Shown here one piece after another: positions 1 through 3,513 of a stretch of DNA of 6,050 nt. The notes under the pieces are model-generated. The model searched no databases, was not told the DNA's origin, and saw nothing but the letters and a program-made list of their open reading frames with translations. Made by a program: the position numbers and the translations under genes. The stretch's first letter is position 1; each line of letters opens with the position of its first letter. This DNA comes from Acidimicrobiia bacterium (GTDB lineage Bacteria; Actinomycetota; Acidimicrobiia; IMCC26256; PALSA-555), in NCBI GenBank assembly GCA_022865365.1, contig JALHSW010000614.1, forward strand, positions 1-6,050, read 5' to 3'.

Positions 1-62
1 GGCGGATTTCCTGATCCGGTGTCCCGATCAGGCGCCCGATCGGCGTACCGACCGGCGCGGCG

Positions 63-97
63 ACGGTAGCAGCGAGGCGCGGCGCTACCGTGGCGCG
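63..97 (+). promoter_or_regulatory. Possible leaderless promoter with an 8-bp dyad
   Basis: An 8-bp perfect inverted repeat, ACGGTAGC (63-70) and GCTACCGT (84-91), with a 13-nt spacer lies directly before the ATG at 98. The right arm contains TACCGT (86-91), which fits the TAnnnT consensus of actinobacterial -10 elements. It sits 6 nt before the ATG, the spacing expected if transcription begins at the start codon itself. No convincing -35 is seen and there is no Shine-Dalgarno for the gene, which also suits a leaderless transcript. The dyad could instead be an operator or chance. Confidence 0.3.
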
Positions 98-373
98 ATG
101 CCCGGAGGCCGGTCCCGTCGCTCATGGGCCGGCGCAGTTGCCCGGGTCGTGGTGCGGCCCGGCCTGTGGCCCACCGCGGTCCGCACGGCCTCGCGGGTCG
201 CGCGCCCGAGCTGGTGGAGGCACCCCCCGTTCTTCCCCGTGCCCGACCGCGCCTACGTCGGCTTCCGCCTGGAGACCCAGTACGGCGCCGACGCTGCCCC
301 GGAGCCCCGGGACCTGGTGACCTACCTCGAATGGTGCCGAGAGCTCGAGGGGTACCGAAAGCTCGAGAGCTAG
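98..373 (+). CDS. Small conserved-looking protein of unknown function
   Basis: This encodes 91 residues with strongly GC-ending codons, which supports real coding. I do not recognise a named family. The N-terminal third is basic (RSRRSW, then an Arg/Val stretch). The middle has an aromatic-rich block, PSWWRHPPFFPVPDRAY (about residues 37-53), followed by FRLETQYG and an acidic-aromatic block, PRDLVTYLEWCREL (about 70-83). There is no signal peptide, clear membrane helix or metal motif. The pattern is reminiscent of short uncharacterised proteins seen in actinobacteria, but this is from memory and unverified. The frame is open to the left edge of the window, so a start further upstream cannot be excluded. 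ATG 98 is chosen because a -10-like hexamer lies 6 nt before it. It lies 150 nt ahead of the HNH gene on the same strand. Confidence 0.6.
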   Translation: MPGGRSRRSWAGAVARVVVRPGLWPTAVRTASRVARPSWWRHPPFFPVPDRAYVGFRLETQYGADAAPEPRDLVTYLEWCRELEGYRKLES

Positions 374-451
374 CGAAGGAAGGTTGGCAAAGGAAGGGGC
401 ACCAAGAAGGGGCGGGAGGAGGATTGGCGGCGCCGAGGCGGCCCGCCCTCC

Positions 452-457
452 TACACT
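452..457 (+). promoter_or_regulatory. Possible -10 element for the HNH gene
   Basis: TACACT matches the TAnnnT -10 consensus and lies 66 nt before the TTG start at 524, giving a predicted leader of about 60 nt. No good -35 is present at 17-18 bp; TTGGCG at 424-429 is too far away (22-bp spacer). The surrounding 374-523 gap is otherwise a purine-rich tract (about 374-426) and GC-rich sequence with no gene. Confidence 0.3.
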
Positions 458-510
458 GCAGGTGCCCAGCAGCCGGTACACGCGAACACGTCACGCCAGA
501 CACCTGGATT

Positions 511-519
511 CGGGAGGGG
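511..519 (+). promoter_or_regulatory. Ribosome binding site that selects the TTG start of the HNH gene
   Basis: CGGGAGGGG contains GGGAGG (512-517), ending 6 nt before TTG 524. A second purine run, GGGGAGAG (527-534), could serve the in-frame ATG at 539. The TTG is preferred because it gives the N-terminus MGRALMLNATFEPL, which matches family members that carry a few residues before the LNATxEPL block. Confidence 0.6.
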
Positions 520-523
520 CGGC

Positions 524-1036
524 TTGGGGAGAGCGCTGATGCTCAACGCCACCTTCGAGCCCCTCTGCGTCGTCTCGGCCCGCCGAGCTGTCGTGCTCGT
601 GCTGAAGGAGAAGGCCGAGATCGTCGAGCGCAACGGCGCCGAGTTCCGCTCCGAGCGCGCGGCCGTCCCGGCACCGTCGGTGATCCGCCTCGTGCACTTC
701 GTGCGGGTGCCGTTCCGCTCTCGTGTGCCCCTGTCGCGCCGTGGCGTGTTCGCGCGTGACGGCCACCGGTGCCAGTACTGCGGGCGGGCGGCCGAGAACC
801 TCGATCACGTCCTGCCGCGATCGCGGGGCGGTCCCCACAGCTGGGAGAACGTCGTCGCGTCCTGTCGCCCCTGCAACGCACGAAAAGAGGACCGGCTCCC
901 CCAGGAAGCCGGGCTCCGGCTCCGCCATGCTCCGGTCACGCCCCATGCACACCTGTGGCTGATCGCCACGGCCGGCACCGTCGATCCCGTCTGGACGCGG
1001 TACCTCCCCGGCGTCGCCGCCGCCGTCCCAGCCTGA
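524..1036 (+). CDS. HNH endonuclease family protein
   Basis: This 170-residue protein belongs to the HNH (beta-beta-alpha metal) nuclease family. It opens with LMLNATFEPLCVVSARRAVVLVL (residues 5-27), the N-terminal block typical of the actinobacterial/cyanobacterial branch often annotated simply as HNH endonuclease. The nuclease core follows: CQYC (C83/C86), LDHVLPRSRGG (D94, H95), the WEN motif with N109, then CRPCN (C114, C117, N118). The four cysteines form the usual structural zinc site. H95 is the expected general base, and N109 and the third-motif region bind metal. All key residues are present, so it should be folded and active. Family members occur as stand-alone chromosomal genes whose cellular role is not established; no restriction methylase or toxin partner is visible here. 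The start is TTG, supported by GGGAGG 6 nt upstream. A hairpin terminator candidate follows 27 nt after the stop, separating it from mraZ. Confidence 0.92.
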   Translation: MGRALMLNATFEPLCVVSARRAVVLVLKEKAEIVERNGAEFRSERAAVPAPSVIRLVHFVRVPFRSRVPLSRRGVFARDGHRCQYCGRAAENLDHVLPRSRGGPHSWENVVASCRPCNARKEDRLPQEAGLRLRHAPVTPHAHLWLIATAGTVDPVWTRYLPGVAAAVPA

Positions 1037-1063
1037 GGCGCGCTCACACGCTGCTCTGAAGGC

Positions 1064-1083
1064 GTCCACGATCGGTCGTGGAC
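1064..1083 (+). terminator. Hairpin, probable terminator after the HNH gene
   Basis: GTCCACGA (1064-1071) and TCGTGGAC (1076-1083) form a perfect 8-bp stem with a TCGG tetraloop, 27 nt after the HNH stop codon. There is no following U-tract, as is common for terminator-like hairpins in GC-rich actinobacteria, so termination strength is uncertain. Position and compactness support the call. Confidence 0.5.
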
Positions 1084-1193
1084 AGCGGGGCCGAACCCGA
1101 TCAGGGTGCCGGCCCGCTCGAGCCTCGACTCCGACGTTGATCAGGCGCGGGCCGTCGGGTCGGTCGGGGTCGGCCGACGAGGCGTTCGGTGCC

Positions 1194-1309
1194 GTGGGGC
1201 TCCATGCGGTGGGGATGGCCTCGCGGCCGGGAGCGACCCGGTGGGGATCACGTGGGGTTCGCGTGCCTCCCGTGGTTCGTGGTGGGGGTGAGGGGGGTTG
1301 ACGGTGGGG
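1194..1309 (+). promoter_or_regulatory. Array of same-strand GTGG repeats upstream of and overlapping the mraZ promoter
   Basis: GTGG-starting hexamers occur at 1194, 1209, 1241, 1252, 1272, 1279, 1282 and 1304, most of them GTGGGG, and none as CCAC on this strand. Between 1241 and 1282 they are about one helical turn apart (1241, 1252, a degenerate GTGCCT at 1263, 1272, 1282), so they would lie on one DNA face. MraZ proteins are known to bind short G-rich direct repeats upstream of their own gene (TGGGN at about 10-nt period in E. coli). I infer these are MraZ operators or binding sites of a similar factor. The rest of 1084-1193 shows only GC-rich sequence and a GTCGGCCGAC palindrome (1169-1178); no gene is seen there. 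Confidence 0.4.
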
Positions 1310-1326
1310 ACTTATGGCCTTAGGGT
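1298..1326 (+). promoter_or_regulatory. Promoter of the mraZ-rsmH-ftsL-ftsI operon
   Basis: TTGACG (1298-1303) is a near-consensus -35. It is followed by a 17-bp spacer and TAGGGT (1321-1326), which fits the TAnnnT -10. Transcription is predicted to begin near 1333, leaving a leader of about 59 nt before ATG 1392. It is the best sigma-70-type promoter in the window and sits where the dcw promoter is expected. Confidence 0.72.
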
Positions 1327-1331
1327 GTCAC

Positions 1332-1371
1332 AAAGTGGTGAATCGGGGAGTGGCCGCCGTCGCGGGTGGTG
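1332..1371 (+). promoter_or_regulatory. Candidate MraZ boxes around the transcription start
   Basis: AAAGTGGTG (1332-1340) closely matches the AAAGTGG-type MraZ box described for Gram-positive relatives. Further GTGG units follow at 1350 (GAGTGG) and 1366 (GGGTGGTG), spaced 15 and 16 nt. They cover the predicted transcription start and early leader, a position suited to repression by MraZ. The spacing differs from the 10-nt period known in E. coli, so this is a candidate only. Confidence 0.4.
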
Positions 1372-1391
1372 CAACTTCCCAGCGAGGGGAC

Positions 1392-1826
1392 ATGAAGACA
1401 TTCATCGGGGAGTACCAGCACTCTCTCGACGCGAAGGGTCGGTTGATCCTTCCGGCCGACTTTCGTGGCCCCCTCGCGAGTGGAGCCGTGGTGGGGATCG
1501 GGCAGCACAACTGTCTGGTCGTCTATACGGAACAGGAGTTCGAGCAGGTGGCAGCGTCGACGCGGGAGATGTCGAAGCAAGGCGATGCCCAGCTCGACGC
1601 GGCGCGGGCCTTCTTCGCCGGCGCCCGTCACGTCACCCCGGACGCCCAGGGTCGGGTGCCGATCGCGCCCGACCAGCGCAGCTACGCCGGCCTCGAGCGC
1701 GAGGTCGTCGTCTCGGGTACCTACAGCCGTATCGAGATCTGGGACGCCGAGCGTTGGCGTGAGCGCAAGAGCGGTGGTCAGGCGACCCTCGCCGCCGCTT
1801 CGTCGCTCCCCGGATTCGGGATCTAG
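1392..1826 (+). CDS. mraZ: MraZ transcriptional regulator of the dcw cluster
   Basis: This encodes 144 residues, the normal length for MraZ, a DNA-binding protein of the AbrB/SpoVT-like swapped-hairpin fold that forms ring oligomers and represses its own operon. Both tandem MraZ halves are intact. The first has FIGEYQHSLDAKGRLILP with D13xxxR17, and the second has VTPDAQGRVPIAP with D84xxxR88; these DxxxR motifs are the family signature. ATG 1392 is chosen because the conserved fold begins at once after it (MKTFIGEY). An earlier in-frame ATG at 1314 lies inside the promoter spacer and is rejected. GAGG of GCGAGGGGAC (1382-1391) ends 4 nt before the ATG, a tight spacing. It is first in the operon, with 230 nt separating it from rsmH. 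The G-rich repeats upstream are its likely binding sites. Confidence 0.97.
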   Translation: MKTFIGEYQHSLDAKGRLILPADFRGPLASGAVVGIGQHNCLVVYTEQEFEQVAASTREMSKQGDAQLDAARAFFAGARHVTPDAQGRVPIAPDQRSYAGLEREVVVSGTYSRIEIWDAERWRERKSGGQATLAAASSLPGFGI

Positions 1827-1838
1827 CGAGAACTGAGC

Positions 1839-1850
1839 AGGAGGAAGGAG
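1839..1850 (+). other. Strong Shine-Dalgarno-like sequence without a start codon
   Basis: AGGAGGAAGGAG begins 13 nt after the mraZ stop and contains two near-perfect anti-16S matches (AGGAGG 1839-1844, AAGGAG 1845-1850). No ATG, GTG or TTG lies within the next 15 nt in any frame. Its GGAGG (1840-1844) is complementary to CCTCC (1901-1905) in the left arm of the leader RNA stem, so it may be a ribosome standby site or part of an alternative RNA fold rather than a normal start signal. Confidence 0.4.
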
Positions 1851-1882
1851 AACTTCGCGAGCACACACGACGCACAGGCCGA

Positions 1883-2010
1883 GGTCGGGCCTGCTGCGAG
1901 CCTCCCGGTCGACGCGGCGAAGCCCCTACTCCGCCCGCTTCCGCCGAGCCGATCGGGAGAGACAACCCGACGGCACTCGTTCGTCCGGGAGGCTCGCAGC
2001 AGGTCTGGCC
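1883..2010 (+). ncRNA. Structured leader RNA before rsmH, probable mraW RNA motif
   Basis: The closing stem P1 pairs 1883-1908 with 1985-2010: 26 continuous pairs, three of them G-U, with a perfect 19-bp core (1890-1908 and 1985-2003). Inside it are two hairpins. P2 pairs 1915-1923 with 1937-1946 (9 bp, bulged C1941, loop CCCTACTCCGCCC). P3 pairs 1948-1951/1953-1957 with 1966-1974 (9 bp, bulged A1952, loop AGAGACAA). Together they form a three-way junction. A 19-bp perfect inverted repeat cannot be chance in a 6-kb window, and no coding constraint explains it. A conserved cis-regulatory RNA called mraW RNA is known upstream of mraW (rsmH) in Actinomycetales. Position and size fit, but I cannot run a covariance search, so identity is inferred. 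It ends 46 nt before ATG 2057, suiting control of rsmH translation. A transposon-type inverted repeat is unlikely because no target duplication or transposase is seen. Confidence 0.65.
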
Positions 2011-2043
2011 AGGTGAAGCGGTGGCTCCGCCTCGGCGGGGTCG

Positions 2044-2053
2044 GCGAGGGGAC
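2044..2053 (+). promoter_or_regulatory. Ribosome binding site of rsmH
   Basis: GCGAGGGGAC is the identical 10-mer found immediately before mraZ (1382-1391). Its GAGG (2046-2049) lies 7 nt before ATG 2057; an in-frame GTG at 2054 lies 4 nt after it and is the alternative start. A small GC-rich hairpin (2023-2030 with 2035-2042, loop CTCG) lies just upstream, and CCCCT in the leader RNA (1923-1927) can pair with its AGGGG. Confidence 0.55.
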
Positions 2054-2056
2054 GTG

Positions 2057-3034
2057 ATGGGTGGCTTCCAGCACCGACCGGTCATGAGCCGGGAGGTGAT
2101 CGAACTCCTCGCCTCGGTACCGCAGGGGACCGTCGTGGATGCGACGGTCGGAGGAGGTGGGCACGCCCGCCTGCTCCTCGAGGCCCGTCCGGATCTGCAG
2201 CTCATCGGCATCGATCGTGATGCGGATGCGGTCACAGCAGCCCGGGCGACCTTGGCGCCCTTCGGCGACCGGGCCCGGATCGTGCACGGCGGCTTCGAAG
2301 ACGTGGCCGCAATCGTCCACTCGGAGACGGGTGGCCACTCGAGCACGAGTGGGAATTCGAGCGAGGGGAACATCATGGGAATCCTCTTTGACCTGGGGAC
2401 AAGCAGCCCACAGCTGGACCGGCCCGAGCGCGGGTTCAGCTATTGGGGTGACGCGCCACTCGACATGCGGATGGACGCGGCGCAGGGGTTGACCGCCGAA
2501 CAGGTGGTGAACGAGTACTCGGAGCGCGACCTGGCGGATCTGATCCGGCGCAACGGCGAGGAGCACTTCGCACGCCAGATCGCGGCCCGCATCGTCGCGA
2601 ACCGGCCGCTGCACACGACGGCCGACCTGGTCGACTCGGTGAAGGAAGCCGTGCCGGCCCGCAGCCGTCGTCGCGGTGGTCACCCGGCGCGTCGCACGTT
2701 CCAGGCGATCCGCATGGAAGTGAATCGCGAGCTGCCCAACCTCGCCGACGGACTCGACGAGTCGGTGCACCTCCTCGCGCCCGGGGGACGGGTGCTGGTG
2801 CTCGCGTACCACTCGCTCGAGGACCGCATCGTGAAGGAGCGGTTCGCGAAGTGGACCGGAGCGCGTGAGCAGCAGCCTCCGGGGTTCCCCGTCGAGCCTG
2901 AGCCCAGGGGGCTGGTGCGGCTCCTGACCCGCAAGGCGGTACGTCCGCGCGCCGACGAGGTCGCCGAGAACCCGCGGGCGCGCAGCGCTCGCCTCCGTGG
3001 CGTCGAGAAGCTCCCGACGTCGGCAGGGTCATGA
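2057..3034 (+). CDS. rsmH: 16S rRNA (cytosine1402-N4)-methyltransferase RsmH
   Basis: This 325-residue protein is the cytosolic, SAM-dependent enzyme that N4-methylates C1402 (E. coli numbering) in the ribosomal P site; it was formerly MraW. The N-terminus is FQHRPVM (4-10). The Rossmann fold follows, with VDATVGGGGHA (27-37) binding SAM, IGIDRDADA (50-58) with the acidic residue at the end of strand 2, and GILFDLGTSSPQLD (108-121). GFSYWGDAPLDMRMD is at 126-140, HPARRTFQAIRMEVN at 209-223, AYHSLEDRIVK at 250-260 and NPRARSARLR near the C-terminus. All hallmark blocks are present. DLGTSS has Thr where Val is usual. A Ser/Gly/His-rich loop at about 88-105 looks roughly ten residues longer than typical. 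ATG 2057 is chosen for its RBS and for FQHRPVM starting directly after it; a start at 2021 would only add an Arg-rich tail. The stop overlaps ftsL by ATGA, indicating translational coupling. Confidence 0.97.
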   Translation: MGGFQHRPVMSREVIELLASVPQGTVVDATVGGGGHARLLLEARPDLQLIGIDRDADAVTAARATLAPFGDRARIVHGGFEDVAAIVHSETGGHSSTSGNSSEGNIMGILFDLGTSSPQLDRPERGFSYWGDAPLDMRMDAAQGLTAEQVVNEYSERDLADLIRRNGEEHFARQIAARIVANRPLHTTADLVDSVKEAVPARSRRRGGHPARRTFQAIRMEVNRELPNLADGLDESVHLLAPGGRVLVLAYHSLEDRIVKERFAKWTGAREQQPPGFPVEPEPRGLVRLLTRKAVRPRADEVAENPRARSARLRGVEKLPTSAGS

Positions 3035-3513
3035 GCGCGACCGCCACCGCCGTGCGGGCTCACGCCGCGGCTCCGGCGCGCCCGAGCCCGGCGCGGGGTG
3101 TTCCGCAACGTGAGGCCCCGGCTCGACGCGCGCACCTGAGGATCGTCGAGGAGCCGGGCCGTCGCGCTCGACGGCGGCGGACGTTCGCCATCATCGGCGG
3201 CGTCGCCGTGCTCGCACTCCTCACGGTCGTCGCGTTCCAGGCGTTCCTCGCGCAGAGCCAGGTTGCGATCGATCGCCTCGAACACCGGACAGCGGTCGCC
3301 GAACGGCGCTATGAGCAGGCCCGCTACGAGCACGCCCGGTTGTCGGCGCCGCAGCGGATCGTCGAGCGTGCGCGTGCGCTCGGGCTGGTCGCTCCAGACG
3401 CGCCTCCGACCGCCATCACGGTGGCAGGGGAGGCCCCGGCACCGCCAGATGCCACCTCGCCGACCCTGCGCGGCGTCGCCGAGGTGAAGGCGACTCTTGG
3501 CACCGGACCGTGA
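3031..3513 (+). CDS. ftsL: FtsL-like divisome membrane protein (septum formation initiator type)
   Basis: This 160-residue protein has single-pass FtsL topology. The cytoplasmic tail (1-50) is rich in Arg (13) and Pro and ends in RRARRRR, a positive-inside signal. A transmembrane helix spans about 51-73 (TFAIIGGVAVLALLTVV). A periplasmic-side coiled coil at about 75-105 (QVAIDRLEHRTAVAERRYEQ) leads into LSAPQRIVERARALGLVAP (104-122), the helix-plus-Pro motif shared by FtsL and DivIC. FtsL joins FtsB/DivIC and FtsQ in the divisome and helps activate FtsW-FtsI septal synthesis. Sequence identity in this family is poor, so the call rests on topology, the AxxLGL motif and its place between rsmH and ftsI, where mycobacteria also carry an FtsL homologue. 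Its ATG overlaps the rsmH stop by 4 nt, and its end overlaps ftsI by 17 nt. Confidence 0.85.
   Translation: MSATATAVRAHAAAPARPSPARGVPQREAPARRAHLRIVEEPGRRARRRRTFAIIGGVAVLALLTVVAFQAFLAQSQVAIDRLEHRTAVAERRYEQARYEHARLSAPQRIVERARALGLVAPDAPPTAITVAGEAPAPPDATSPTLRGVAEVKATLGTGP
3481..3490 (+). promoter_or_regulatory. Ribosome binding site that selects the TTG start of ftsI
   Basis: GAGGTGAAGG lies inside the end of ftsL and finishes 6 nt before TTG 3497. No ATG or GTG occurs in the ftsI frame between here and the transmembrane segment. The next weak candidate, TTG at 3710, would remove the whole cytoplasmic tail. Confidence 0.55.

Noticed and set aside
10..32. CCTGATC/GATCAGG inverted repeat and further GATCAGG copies at 1099 and 1139
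   Set aside because: The stem is short (7 bp, 9-nt loop) with no U-tract, and GATC-containing heptamers recur by chance.
374..426. Purine-rich tract after the 91-residue gene
   Set aside because: It is compositional bias only; no repeat unit, terminator or start codon arrangement explains it.
1106..1291. A 61-codon + strand frame upstream of mraZ
   Set aside because: It lies in the G-rich control region, its product is Gly/Arg low-complexity, and it has no ribosome binding site.
1314..1391. Earlier in-frame ATG for mraZ
   Set aside because: The ATG sits between the -35 and -10 of the predicted promoter, and the extra residues precede the conserved MraZ start.
1890..2003. The 19-bp inverted repeat as the ends of a miniature transposable element
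   Set aside because: The interior folds into two specific hairpins, no flanking target duplication is evident, and the position matches a known leader RNA.
2021..2056. Earlier GTG start for rsmH
   Set aside because: It would add an Arg-rich tail not typical of RsmH and would overlap the ribosome binding site of ATG 2057.
1823..2812. A 329-codon open frame on the - strand across the mraZ-rsmH gap and rsmH
   Set aside because: It lies opposite intact rsmH and the leader RNA and has no recognisable protein features.
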